Below, piece by piece: positions 17,324 to 26,154 of a stretch of 64,000 nucleotides of DNA. The stretch spans positions 1-64,000 of the forward strand of contig DATGJN010000066.1 of the NCBI GenBank assembly GCA_035295165.1. The letters are read 5' to 3'. The notes below the pieces were generated by a model. It made no database searches, was not told the origin of the DNA, and worked only from the letters and a program-made list of their open reading frames with translations. The translations under genes were made by a program, and so were the position numbers. Numbering within the stretch: the stretch's first letter is position 1; every line of letters starts with the position of its first letter. The DNA is from a bacterium. Its GTDB lineage: Bacteria; Sysuimicrobiota; Sysuimicrobiia; Sysuimicrobiales; Segetimicrobiaceae.

Positions 17324-18328
17324 TCAGCGCAGCTCGTCCGGTCCGGCGATCATGTTCGCCGGGGCCTCGCCCCTCGCGACCCGCAGGATGTTCTCGGCGA
17401 TGAGCCGCGCGCGCGCCTCGAGCGTGCCTTCGGTCCACCCGGCGACATGCGGCGTCATGAGGACGTTTGGGAGTTCGTGGAACGCGCAGTGGGCCGGCAG
17501 CGTCGGCGCCGGACCGCGTGGGTAGCGGTACCACACGTCGAGCACAGCCCCGGCGATCGTGCGGCGCGCGAGCGCCCGATAGAGCGCCTCTTCCTGCGCG
17601 ATCTCGGCGCGGGCCACGTTGATCAGCACGGCCGTGCGCTTCATCAACTCCAGCTCGCGCGCGCCGAGCAGGCCGCGGGTCGACGCCACGAGCGGCAGCG
17701 CGATTACTAAATAGTCGGCCCGCGCCAGGATCGCGTCCAGCCAGTCGGGCCCGCCGAGAAACGCGAGCCCAGCGGGATCATGGTACCCTGGTGTCTGCCG
17801 GACGGCGTGCACCGCCATGCCAAGTGCCTGGGCGCGCTGCGCCACGCACCGCCCGATCCGCCCATACCCGAGGATGCCGAGGACCTTCCCCGACAGATCC
17901 GCCCGAGGAAGCGCGGACACCATTCCGCTGCCGCCCCAGTTGCCCCGCCGCAGGTTCTCGTCCAACCGGCAGAAGCCACAGGTCCACGACAGCATGGCGC
18001 CGAGCACGTACTCGGCGATGCCGGTCTCGTGACCGTAGGCATTGGCCAGCCACGCGCCGCGGGGCAGCGCCGATCGATCGATCCGGTCCAATCCGGCCCC
18101 AGGGACCTGCACGAGCCTCAGCCGTCCGGCCGCATCGCCCATCTCGCGCGTGAACGCAAGGGTGACGAGGACCTCCACCTCGCGCATCCGTGAAACGACC
18201 GCAGTTTCGTCTGTGACGACGACCTCACACGGGATCGCCAGGTGCGCCCGCACTCGATCCACAAACGCGCCGGCGAATGCGCCCGCGAACGCCACCCGCA
18301 CTCCGGGCCGCGGCGCCGTGGATCCCAT
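17324..18328 (-). CDS. D-2-hydroxyacid dehydrogenase family protein
   Basis: It has 334 residues with a C-terminal-type Rossmann domain: GKVLGILGYGRIGRCVAQRA is the NAD-binding loop. The catalytic arginine is in INVARAEIAQEEAL (a variant of the usual NVARG) and the histidine in MTPHVAGW. The substrate domain flanks it. A GAGGAGGG site precedes the ATG. It is one of two paralogous members in the window (the other at 31872-32870). Neighbours do not form a pathway, so the 2-oxoacid substrate is unknown. Confidence 0.9.
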   Translation of the reverse strand: MGSTAPRPGVRVAFAGAFAGAFVDRVRAHLAIPCEVVVTDETAVVSRMREVEVLVTLAFTREMGDAAGRLRLVQVPGAGLDRIDRSALPRGAWLANAYGHETGIAEYVLGAMLSWTCGFCRLDENLRRGNWGGSGMVSALPRADLSGKVLGILGYGRIGRCVAQRAQALGMAVHAVRQTPGYHDPAGLAFLGGPDWLDAILARADYLVIALPLVASTRGLLGARELELMKRTAVLINVARAEIAQEEALYRALARRTIAGAVLDVWYRYPRGPAPTLPAHCAFHELPNVLMTPHVAGWTEGTLEARARLIAENILRVARGEAPANMIAGPDELR

Positions 18329-18355
18329 GGCCGGTTCCCTCCTCGCGCGGGGTGT

Positions 18356-19680
18356 TTACGGCGGCAGCTTCGCCATCTCGCCAAAGCACCGCGCCCAGCC
18401 TCGCTCAAACGCGTCGCGGGCGGCCTCGCTCGGCAGGTGCTCCTGCGTCAGGACGACCTCGGTCGCGGCGCCGCGCTCCGTGAACTCGATCGTGACGAGT
18501 GTGTCACCCTCCCCCTCGAAAATCGGCAGCGTGTTCCACGCCCACACGAGGACCAGCCGCTCCGGCGCCCTCACCTCGCGGTAGGTACCGTAGAAGTGGA
18601 AGTGTCTCTCCTCGTGGGTGAGATCCAGGCTGAACCGTCCCCCCGGCCGAGCGTCGGCCTCCGGAGAGCGGATCCAGCGCGCGCCGGTCGGGGGCAAGAA
18701 CCACTTCGCGATCTCGTTCGGGTCGGTCCACGCGCGAAACACGCGCTCGCGCGAGGCGGCACAGACGCGGTGGACGCGAAGGATCAGCCCCGCCGAGCGC
18801 CCGGCCGGCGCGTGGTCTGGCGCCGCGGGCGCAGGCGGCGTGTCGAGGGGTCGGACCCGAAGCCGGTAGAGCTTATCCCGTTCCACCTCCGCCGCGCGCG
18901 CCAGCGCGACCTCCACGTCATCGTCGATCGTGAGGAAGCACCCGGAGAGCGCGTCCAGCCGGCCGGAAGCCAACGAAAGGACGAGCTTGGCCGGCCGCTC
19001 CGGCGGAGCATCGCGTCCTTCGTCGAAGATCGTGCGAAACCACGGCAGCCACCGCCGCCCCTCTGGCGAGTTCAGCGAATGCTCCGACATGACGGTCCCG
19101 GGCCCCAGGGCAAAGACCGCGAGGCCGTACTCGCTCGTCTCAACGGCGAGGCACTCAGCGAAGCGGATCAGCGCCGTCTTGCCCGCGACGTACGCCGACA
19201 TGTACGGAATGGCCCTGGTACCGCCTCCGCTCGCCACGTTGACGATGCGCCCGCGGCGACGGGCCACCATCTCCGGAGGACGGCATGCGCGCACAGGATC
19301 TGCCCGCGCAGGTTGACGTCCACGGCGCGCCACCACGTATCGGGATCCGTTTCCCAGAACGGACCGAACGGTCCGGCCACGCCGGCGTTGTTCACGAGCA
19401 GATCAACGGGCCCGAGCGCCTGTTCCACGGCCGCGATGGCGGTCCGAACCACCGCCGCGTCAGTCACGTCCGCCCGAAACTCGCGCGCGCGTCCGCCCGC
19501 CCGCTCGACCGCGGCCACCGTCTCCGCGAGTTCGTCCGCGCTGCGCGCCAGCACCGCAACCGCCGCCCCGGCCGCCGCGAGCGCCTGCGCGAAGGCACGC
19601 CCCAGCCCGCGACCTCCGCCCGTCACGACGGCCACCTGGCCCCGCAGATCGACCCCAGCTCCGGTGGCGTCCGAACGCAC
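18356..19680 (-). pseudogene. SDR-SRPBCC fusion gene broken by one frameshift
   Basis: From the GTG at 19680 (GGGGGG site) the first frame gives an SDR N-terminus with TGGGRGLG, LLVNNAGVAG and VDVNLRGQILCAHAVL. Near 19270-19276 the reading shifts, and the other frame continues without loss: PEMVARRRGRIVNVASGG, then YMSAYVAGK with the catalytic Tyr and Lys. After residue about 260 a second domain follows, an AHSA1-type SRPBCC fold (VCAASRERVFRAWTDPNEI, then FYGTYREVRAPERL). Restoring one C at CTCC-GGAG would give a single protein of about 440 residues. This is either a real mutation or a sequencing or assembly error. SDR-SRPBCC fusion is unusual. Confidence 0.75.
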
Positions 19681-19748
19681 GACGCGACCCCCCTATTTCG
19701 GTCCCGCGCGCCCTCGAGAGATGAGCGCGCGCCGTCCCGGCCTCACCC

Positions 19749-19782
19749 CGCACACAATTCTAGGGGGCCCGCGCGCGCCTCG
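19749..19782 (+). repeat. Short intergenic repeat, copy 1
   Basis: Matches 41095-41127 in 29 of 34 aligned positions, including an exact tctagggggc and gcgcgcctcg. Both copies lie in front of plus-strand genes (AraC regulator here, SRPBCC gene there). Function unknown. Confidence 0.5.
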
Positions 19783-19850
19783 TCTTGTACGCGGCTGCTG
19801 TTCCTGTTACAGTGGCGAACGGACCGCAGCCGATCGCCCCGGGAGGGGTC

Positions 19851-20687
19851 ATGCGCGAACACGCCCGCCTGTGGCGGGCTGAGGATCTCGGCGGTCTCGA
19901 ACTGCTCCGCGCGCGCTACGTGACGCACGCCTTCGCGCCCCACGCGCACGAAGAATTCATGATCGCCGTCATCGAAGCCGGAGCCGTTGCGGCGACGTGC
20001 CGGGGCACGTCGCACGTCGCGGGTGCGGGCGACATCCTCCTCGTGAACCCCGGTGAGGTCCATGCCGGACAGCCCGCTCGCGGGACGGTGTGGCAGTACC
20101 GCGCGCTCTACCCCGACGCCGACCTGCTGAGGGCGGTCGCGGTCGATCTGGCGGGCGCCGGGGGGCACATCCCGCGGTTTCCCTGTTATGTAGTGCACGA
20201 CCTGGAGATCGCCGCCGCGCTCCGGCGCCTACACGTCACGCTGGAACGGGCGGACGCCGCGCTGCTTGAGCGGCAGTCGCTGCTGATCCGGGCCCTGGCG
20301 CGCCTCGTCGCGAGGCACGCCGTCGATCGCCCGAGCCCGCGGCGCATCGGCCGCGAGCACCTGGCCGTCCGAGCGGCGCGCGCGTATCTCGACGCACATG
20401 CGAGCGAGGATGTCTCGCTCGTCACGCTGGCGCGCGAGTCGGCCCTCAGTCCGTTCCATCTCTGCCGGACGTTTCACCGGGAGGTGGGACTTCCGCCGCA
20501 CGCGTACCAGACGCAGGTCAGGGTGCAGCGCGCGCGGTCGCTCCTGCGCCAGGGCGTGCCGATCGCGGACGCAGCGACGGCCGCGGGGTTCTACGACCAA
20601 GCGCACCTCACGCGCCGGTTCAAGCGCGCCGTCGGGGTGACCCCCGGGCAGTACGTGGCCGCATCCGCCGCGAGCAGTCCCCGCTGA
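19851..20687 (+). CDS. AraC-family transcriptional regulator with cupin sensor
   Basis: This protein of 278 residues has an N-terminal AraC-type cupin (HAFAPHAHEEFMIAVIEAG, then GDILLVNPGEVHAG) and a C-terminal pair of helix-turn-helix motifs. The last reads AATAAGFYDQAHLTRRFKR, typical of the family. GGGAGG right before the ATG fixes the start. It is divergent from the SDR-SRPBCC gene with a 170-base gap, which makes that gene a likely target. The ligand is unknown. Confidence 0.92.
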   Translation: MREHARLWRAEDLGGLELLRARYVTHAFAPHAHEEFMIAVIEAGAVAATCRGTSHVAGAGDILLVNPGEVHAGQPARGTVWQYRALYPDADLLRAVAVDLAGAGGHIPRFPCYVVHDLEIAAALRRLHVTLERADAALLERQSLLIRALARLVARHAVDRPSPRRIGREHLAVRAARAYLDAHASEDVSLVTLARESALSPFHLCRTFHREVGLPPHAYQTQVRVQRARSLLRQGVPIADAATAAGFYDQAHLTRRFKRAVGVTPGQYVAASAASSPR

Positions 20688-20974
20688 CGCCCGACGACCT
20701 CCCGGGCCGGTCAGACGGCGACCGGCGCGCTCACGGCGCGGACCGCATCAACGGATTCTGACGCGGTCCTTCGTTGGGTCAGAGGATTCCCCACCCCACT
20801 CGCTGGTATTACCATTTGGTGGGTATAAGAACCGCTAGGGTGGAACAGCCGCCCCGGGTCGGCCGCGGGCATCGCGGTGTCCCGGGATTCTCCGGTCGCC
20901 CGCTCAGTACGCTCAACAGAAGACGTCACGAACGCGCTACCTGCGCGTAGACGCGCCGACAAGGACGGGTGAGA

Positions 20975-21754
20975 ATGCGGGCGGGCGGCATCGCTGTGAT
21001 CTTCGGACTCATGCTTCTGGCCGGAACTGCGGGAGGCACGTCGCTCCGCGCACAGCCGTCTCCCTCGGCCAGCGTATTTCAGCTGTTCGTCATCACGGGG
21101 AGCTATCACGGCAGCCAAACCGTCTACTACGCCGTTACCCAAGGGACGGCGTTCTTTATCTCCGCGGACGGCACGGCGCTGACGAATAGCCACGTCGTTT
21201 ATCCGGCGCGCACGCAGCCCGTCACGTATCAACTCATCGCGTTGGTCGACGGGGAGTTCTACGGAGCGAGCCTCATCTGCGCCACCGCACTTCCCGAGGA
21301 TCCAATGAAGGCGAATCCGCACGGAGTCGAGACCAGCCGGGACGTCGCGGAGATTCGATTGACCCGTCCCCAGTTTCCCTTCTCGCAGTTCGGCACCAAC
21401 AACACGCCCTACGCCATCGCGCACGTGGGCGCGCTTCCCCGGTTCCCGGCGCTCGAGCTCGGAGCGAACCCCAGTGTGGGAGACGCGGTTCGCGTCCTCG
21501 GGTATGGGCGCATCAGTTCTTCCGTCCCGTACGCGTGGTCGGCGCAGGGAACGGTGAGCCGGATGCTCTTGGCCGCGGACGGCACGCCCCTGTTGGCCAT
21601 CAGGTTTGGGCGGGGGGTCGAACCGGGGGACAGCGGTGCGCCGGTGCTGAACTCGCTGGATCAGGCCGTGGGCATCCTCTCGTGGATGGATCCATCCGAT
21701 CACACGCTTGGGTACGGCATCAGCCGCGTCGCGTTGAACCCGGCGTGCCAGTAG
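20975..21754 (+). CDS. Secreted trypsin-like serine protease, paralog A
   Basis: An N-terminal signal peptide (IAVIFGLMLLAGTAGG) ends near residue 25, then comes a chymotrypsin-fold domain. The catalytic triad is visible: H73 in TNSHVVYP, D123 in SRDVAEIRL and S220 in PGDSGAPVLN. There is no PDZ domain, unlike DegP. A cysteine near the C-terminus (NPAC) is shared with paralog B. ATG 20975 has AAGGA 9 bases upstream. Likely periplasmic or extracellular. The same layout recurs at 55016-55942, so this is a lineage-specific protease family. Substrates are unknown. Confidence 0.87.
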   Translation: MRAGGIAVIFGLMLLAGTAGGTSLRAQPSPSASVFQLFVITGSYHGSQTVYYAVTQGTAFFISADGTALTNSHVVYPARTQPVTYQLIALVDGEFYGASLICATALPEDPMKANPHGVETSRDVAEIRLTRPQFPFSQFGTNNTPYAIAHVGALPRFPALELGANPSVGDAVRVLGYGRISSSVPYAWSAQGTVSRMLLAADGTPLLAIRFGRGVEPGDSGAPVLNSLDQAVGILSWMDPSDHTLGYGISRVALNPACQ

Positions 21755-21770
21755 CGGCGGCGCCCCAGGG

Positions 21771-22343
21771 CTAGTACGACCTCACATAGGTATCGAATCC
21801 CGCGGCCTGGAGCGTCGAGGCGAGCTGATCCGCCGCCGCTCGGTCCAAGCTCTCGCCGACCCGCACACGATAAAGACTGTCTTTGCTCATGATGGGCGCG
21901 AATCCGTGAGCACGCAGCTGCTCGGCCAGCAGGTCCGCGTTCGCCTGATCCCGGAGCGCCCCCACCTGAACAGTATAGCGCGTCGGTGGCGGGTTGACCG
22001 GCTGACCCACTGGGGTCGGCGGCGACACCAGCACGATCGGCGTCCGCGTTGAGCGCCCCGCCTCGGGCACCGGCGGCTGGGCGGTCACCTTGGCCGACGC
22101 GGTTCCGCCCGCCGGTACTTGTGAGGGCGCAGGCGCGCCGGCGCTCGGCGGCGGTGACGCGACGGGGGCCGCCGTCTGCTGCGGCGTAGCGCGCGGGTGA
22201 GCCGAGGGCGCGCGGCTCGGGAACAGCCACGAGCGGACGATCCACGGTTTCGACAGGTCTGAGGGCGGCGGCGCAAACGCCATCACCCCGGTGATGGCGG
22301 CGACCAGGACGACGGTCAGCACGATCATGGCTCGGTCCAGCAT
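21771..22343 (-). CDS. SPOR-domain protein with one membrane anchor
   Basis: This 190-residue protein has one N-terminal transmembrane segment (AMIVLTVVLVAAITGVMAF), a long proline- and alanine-rich linker, and a C-terminal SPOR domain from about residue 122. The domain starts YTVQVGALRDQANADLLAEQL and contains YRVRVGE and DTYVRSY. SPOR domains bind peptidoglycan strands stripped of stem peptides at division sites. It would sit in the inner membrane with the SPOR domain in the periplasm. It is convergent with the serine protease gene, 16 bases apart. Confidence 0.85.
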   Translation of the reverse strand: MLDRAMIVLTVVLVAAITGVMAFAPPPSDLSKPWIVRSWLFPSRAPSAHPRATPQQTAAPVASPPPSAGAPAPSQVPAGGTASAKVTAQPPVPEAGRSTRTPIVLVSPPTPVGQPVNPPPTRYTVQVGALRDQANADLLAEQLRAHGFAPIMSKDSLYRVRVGESLDRAAADQLASTLQAAGFDTYVRSY

Positions 22344-22588
22344 GTCGATGCGCTTCGCGTCCTCCGGAGGCGGCGGCCCGGCCCGCGAGCTTCACGGTAC
22401 GGGACGCCGACACTCAATCAAGCAGGGGCATTTCACCACCACGTGTTCGGATCCTTCCTGCGGGCGTGCGGGTCCGACCTCCATGAGTTCTTCGCAAGTT
22501 CCGCACCGGCTCTCCATGAGTTTGTCGCGGTGTCTTCATGGTCGCATGTTAGGGTAACACTCAGAAAGAGCGGGAAGGAGGGTGCGAG

Positions 22589-22777
22589 ATGGAACGCTTC
22601 CGCTGCCCCGAATGTGGCGCCGAGACGAAGGTGACTCCCAAGTACGGGGACGAGGTCGTATCGGTCTACTGCCTCAAGCATACCGGTGGGGCGGATGTCC
22701 ACACCCGCCCCGTCTACATGATGCGCATCTCGAGGCCCGCCGCCGCGAGGACTCGACGCGAGCCCGTGCTCGCCTGA
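22589..22777 (+). CDS. Small zinc-ribbon-like protein
   Basis: This 62-residue protein carries a CPEC knuckle at its N-terminus (ERFRCPECGAETKV) and a single C-x-x-x-H (YCLKHTGG) as the possible second half of a metal site. An AAGGAGGG site strongly supports translation. The C-terminus is basic. A strong hairpin follows the stop. Small ribbons of this type bind zinc and often nucleic acids or protein partners; no more can be said. Confidence 0.7.
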   Translation: MERFRCPECGAETKVTPKYGDEVVSVYCLKHTGGADVHTRPVYMMRISRPAAARTRREPVLA

Positions 22778-22785
22778 AGGCGCGG

Positions 22786-22816
22786 GGGCCCGGCGTCTGC
22801 GGCGGGCGCCGGGCCC
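22786..22816 (+). terminator. GC-rich hairpin after the zinc-ribbon gene
   Basis: GGGCCCGGCG (22786-22795) pairs exactly with CGCCGGGCCC (22807-22816) over an 11-base loop, starting 8 bases after the stop codon. No T-run follows, so it is an atypical terminator or an mRNA-stabilising hairpin. Confidence 0.5.
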
Positions 22817-22980
22817 GGCCTGCGAGACTCACGCCGCCGGTCAATTCGAGATGTTCGCGAAGAAACGGCGTAGTTTCGGCTCGTCTTCAGCGAAGGATTG
22901 CCACTCCTTTGATCGAAAGATACATGGACGCTCGATGGTCGCCGCATCTCAGTTGACCCAGGAGGGCATTCCTTCTGGCC

Positions 22981-23256
22981 GTGACGTCACAGTTCTTCAA
23001 AGTAAGGGCGCAAGGTGGCAGCCTCCACCTCTGGGACCTCGGTGTGGGTGGGTCATGGGACCCGTCCCTGATCAACTTCCGCAGCGAAGAAGAGGTCAAC
23101 TGGCTGATCCGAGTCGGAACCGGCCCCCATTGGCGAGTCAACACGGTCAACGAGCTGAATCACGTGCTCGTCGCCTCTCAACGAGGTACACTCTCGATCA
23201 CCCTGTATGTCCATGACAGCCTGCTCGGCGAAGTGAGGCGGCGCGTCAAGGGTTGA
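22981..23256 (+). CDS. Hypothetical protein, 91 residues
   Basis: The frame opens with GTG and reads as a plausible globular protein rich in W and V (LHLWDLGVGGSWDPSL, then EVNWLIRVGTGPHW). GGAGGG lies about 15-20 bases upstream, further than ideal. I recognise no family, signal peptide or catalytic motif. Its neighbours are a zinc-ribbon gene and secreted-protein genes in the same direction. Confidence 0.4.
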   Translation: MTSQFFKVRAQGGSLHLWDLGVGGSWDPSLINFRSEEEVNWLIRVGTGPHWRVNTVNELNHVLVASQRGTLSITLYVHDSLLGEVRRRVKG

Positions 23257-23537
23257 CCGCACCGGGCCCCGGCGATCCTGCTCAGCACACCATTCCGAAC
23301 TCGAATGCCCCTCATACCGTGGCGAGGTTCGTCTTCCGCGGGGACGCGCCGATCCCGGCGGGTGTCCCGATCAAACACCTCGCGAACGGCTTCTCCCCCA
23401 ACGCCCGCCGACGGTTGCCGGCGGTCCCGCCGACGCAAAACTGAACAGCCGCTACCGTCGGGCGCCGAGGATGTGTCCCAAATTCGGCGAACTGGGGAAC
23501 AACTTACATTCGGAATGGCCGACTCTGGGGGTGGGGT

Positions 23538-24161
23538 GTGAAAGGAAGGCGCACGTGGCTACATCGGACGGCCGCGGCCGTCGCCGCAGCGTGCTTGCTC
23601 GCAGCGCCCGCGCTGGCGGAAGTCACGATCAAAGGCGATCGGGCTGCCTATGACGAGGTGGTCGCCTCCTTCAAGAAGCTGTTCGCGCTGCCGGGGTATC
23701 GCATGAAGTTTACGTTCGAAGCGAACCAGACGGCCGTCGTAGAGATCACCCCGCCGAACGGCTTTCACACGACCGCTCATACGTCGAACGGCAACATGGA
23801 GATGATCAGCACAGGCGGCAAGACCGCCACGAAGATCGACATGCCGGGAGCGCCGACCGGATGGCGGTGCACCGTCGCAGCGCCCCGGCAGCCGTTTACG
23901 ATCCCGGATCCAGACAAGGCCGTGCGCGAGGGATCGGGCACCATCGACGTCTCGCGCGGCGCCGACACGAACATCGAGGGCACGCCCGTTCACACCTACA
24001 TCAGCACCTCGAACGGCGGCAAGGACACGATCTACGTCGGTTCGCAAACCGGGCTGCCCAGGCGAATCGTCTCGGACAAAAGCAGCGGACAGCCGACGAC
24101 CATCGACTACTACGACTACGGCGCCAACATCGTGCTCACGATGCCGCCGTGCACTCAGTAG
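23538..24161 (+). CDS. Secreted LolA-like protein of unknown function
   Basis: This 207-residue protein has a clear signal peptide (RTAAAVAAACLLAAPALA, cleavage after ALA). The mature part looks like an all-beta half-barrel of the LolA/LppX kind: YRMKFTFEANQTAVVEITPP, a GNMEMIS strand, and GLPRRIVSD near the C-terminus. It has two cysteines (WRC and PPC) that could form a disulfide. The start is GTG after a G-rich stretch. It precedes the CsgG-like gene by 85 bases in the same direction, so both may serve the envelope. LolA-like is a fold impression, not a motif match. Confidence 0.6.
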   Translation: MKGRRTWLHRTAAAVAAACLLAAPALAEVTIKGDRAAYDEVVASFKKLFALPGYRMKFTFEANQTAVVEITPPNGFHTTAHTSNGNMEMISTGGKTATKIDMPGAPTGWRCTVAAPRQPFTIPDPDKAVREGSGTIDVSRGADTNIEGTPVHTYISTSNGGKDTIYVGSQTGLPRRIVSDKSSGQPTTIDYYDYGANIVLTMPPCTQ

Positions 24162-24246
24162 TCCAAGCGCCCGGGTGGGCCGGCCGAAGCACGCTCGGGC
24201 GGCCGGCCGACGGACCGCCCGCCGAAGGAGAACTGGGGGGATTGTG

Positions 24247-24852
24247 ATGAGGCGCGGACTGATCGCGTGCGTACTCGCCGTCGTGCTGTGCGCGGCCACG
24301 CAAGGCTTTGCGCAGGACGCCCGCAAGGTCGTGGCGGTGGTGGACTTCGAGGACCTGGTGCACGGATGGAGCGGCACGAGCCAAGTCGTGACCGACCGGC
24401 TCATCACACGCCTGCGGGACGAATCCTCGATTCGGGTGCTCCCGCGGCAGCAGGTGGAAGCCGCCCTCCAAGACGCGAAGGTTGAATCGCAGGGCGTGCT
24501 CGACATCGCGGACGCCCAGAAGGTCGGGCAATCCCTCGGGGCCGCGTACGTCATCATGGGGCAGATTGACCAGTTCAATTGGGAGTACCACAGCGCCTAC
24601 GTCCTGCTGGCAACCGTGGTGCAACAGTCCGCCACAGTCGACCTCAAGGGGAAAGTCTTGGACGTGGCCGGCGGTCAGTACCTCGGCCAGCCCGAGGGCA
24701 AGGGGCAGATCACCCAGACCGGGGGCACGACCTGGGTCGGTCCCTGGTGGTCGTCGATCTCAGTCGACAACTTCGACAACCAGCTGATCGGCAAGGCGAC
24801 GAAGCAGTCGGTCGAGGACTTCGCGAAACAGGCCGTCCCGCTGATGAAGTAG
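24247..24852 (+). CDS. CsgG/HfaB-like envelope protein
   Basis: After a signal peptide (ACVLAVVLCAATQGFAQ) the 201-residue protein follows the CsgG fold: KVVAVVDFEDL as first strand, VVTDRLITRLRDESSIRVLPRQ, and VGQSLGAAYVIMGQI. CsgG forms the outer-membrane pore for curli; many relatives (TolB-N-like, LpoB-like) are periplasmic and of unknown role. There is no lipobox cysteine at the signal cleavage site, so it is probably not a lipoprotein like true CsgG. No curli genes are nearby. A GGGGGGA site precedes the start. Confidence 0.75.
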   Translation: MRRGLIACVLAVVLCAATQGFAQDARKVVAVVDFEDLVHGWSGTSQVVTDRLITRLRDESSIRVLPRQQVEAALQDAKVESQGVLDIADAQKVGQSLGAAYVIMGQIDQFNWEYHSAYVLLATVVQQSATVDLKGKVLDVAGGQYLGQPEGKGQITQTGGTTWVGPWWSSISVDNFDNQLIGKATKQSVEDFAKQAVPLMK

Positions 24853-24864
24853 CCGCGACCGCCG

Positions 24865-26154
24865 TCACAGGTCGCCCGCCGACCGGCGCGGTCGAGGCTG
24901 CTCCAGCGCCTTCAGGTGCCGCTTCGCCGCCTCGATGTCGCGCGTCTCAATCGCCAGCAGCACGAGCTCCTGTCGAACCAGCCTGGCATCGCGGTACCGG
25001 CCCGCCGTCTCAAACACCTGGAGGCTCTCCTCAAGGGCTGCACGCGCATCGTCTGGGCGGTTCAGCAACCGGTTGATCACCCCACGGACGCGCAGGCTGT
25101 GTCCTTGGTCCTGCGGGACCTCGTCGGGCGCGAGGAGCGCCAGCGCCGTCTCCCCCACGCTCCGCGCGCCTTCGGGGAGCGATCGGGTGAGCATCGACTC
25201 GGCCATCTCGCCGAGGACCCCTGCGGCGCCGGGCCAGTTGGCCACCGCGGACTGCAGCGCCAGGCTCCATCGGTAGTGCGCTTCCGCGGCCTCCCACCTT
25301 CCGCCGGCCGCGTCGGCTTCGCCCAGCGCCTGGTGGATGTCCGCGAGACGGCGTTTGTACCCGACGACGTGGTGCACGGCCAGCGCCTTCCCGGCGTGCT
25401 CGACCGCCTCCTCGAACCGTCCCCCTGCCGCGGCCGCGACCGCGAGGTGGCGGGCCGCCACGCGAGATGGATCCCGAAACGGTTCGACGGCGGCGAGGGC
25501 CGCCCGATACGCCCGCTCGGCGTCGTCGGTCCGCCCAAGCTGCAGATGGGCCTCGGCGAGGCCGACGTGGAGATCGGCGAGCAGCGCGGGATCTTGTGGC
25601 AGCTCGGCCGCCATCCGCAACGCCGCCTCGAACGCCCAGATCGCCGACGACGGGTCGCGGCCGTCCAGCCGCAGGAGGCCGAGCGTCGTCTGCGCCCTCG
25701 CCAACAACGTCCGGTCATCCGTGTGGCTGAGCACGTGAATGGCGCGGTTGATCCTCCTCCACGCCTGCCCGGTCTGTCCAAGATCGTGCTCGAGCGCGGC
25801 CAGGGCAAGTTCGATGCGGGCCTCGAGCGTCTCGTCCTCCTGCTGCGCGGCGAGCTCAAGCGCGCGCTCAAACGCGGCCTGCGCCTCCATTCGCGCGCCG
25901 GCATGAAGATACACGAGCCCGATCCCAAGGAACGCTTCGGACTCCTGCTCCTCGGGAACGCCGTCGAGGAAGTAGGACAGCGGCCGGTTGAGCCGGCGGG
26001 CAAGCACCCTGAGCGTCGTCACGCGCGGGGTGCGGGTTCCGCGCTCCAACTCGGAGACGTAGGACTTCGTGAACTCGTGACCGGCAAGCTGTTCCTGAGT
26101 GAGTTTCCGGGCAAGCCGAGCCGCTCGAATCTTCTCGCCGAGTGTCAAGATCAT
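24865..26154 (-). CDS. XRE-family regulator with TPR domain
   Basis: An N-terminal XRE helix-turn-helix (residues about 5-60: LGEKIRAARLARKLTQEQL, then SYVSELERG) is followed by about ten tetratricopeptide-like repeats to residue 429. This architecture is shared with peptide-responsive RRNPP regulators (PlcR, Rgg) and with uncharacterised environmental regulators. The TPR part would bind a peptide or protein. No small peptide gene is evident next door. AGGAGG precedes the ATG. It is convergent with the CsgG-like gene, and its upstream region (26155-26469) is AT-rich. Confidence 0.85.
   Translation of the reverse strand: MILTLGEKIRAARLARKLTQEQLAGHEFTKSYVSELERGTRTPRVTTLRVLARRLNRPLSYFLDGVPEEQESEAFLGIGLVYLHAGARMEAQAAFERALELAAQQEDETLEARIELALAALEHDLGQTGQAWRRINRAIHVLSHTDDRTLLARAQTTLGLLRLDGRDPSSAIWAFEAALRMAAELPQDPALLADLHVGLAEAHLQLGRTDDAERAYRAALAAVEPFRDPSRVAARHLAVAAAAGGRFEEAVEHAGKALAVHHVVGYKRRLADIHQALGEADAAGGRWEAAEAHYRWSLALQSAVANWPGAAGVLGEMAESMLTRSLPEGARSVGETALALLAPDEVPQDQGHSLRVRGVINRLLNRPDDARAALEESLQVFETAGRYRDARLVRQELVLLAIETRDIEAAKRHLKALEQPRPRRSAGDL

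Noticed and set aside
16164-17534. Long open frame opposite the glycosyltransferase gene
   Set aside because: It mirrors the codon bias of the plus-strand gene, is Arg/Gly/His-rich and has no family motif, so it is a shadow.
19805-19825. gttacagtggcg motif like the B12 riboswitch core
   Set aside because: No B12 box, no GGGAAG element and no folding partners nearby, so it is a chance match upstream of the AraC gene.
18242-19882. 546-codon plus-strand frame
   Set aside because: It lies opposite the SDR-SRPBCC and dehydrogenase genes and shows only low-complexity Arg/Pro-rich sequence.
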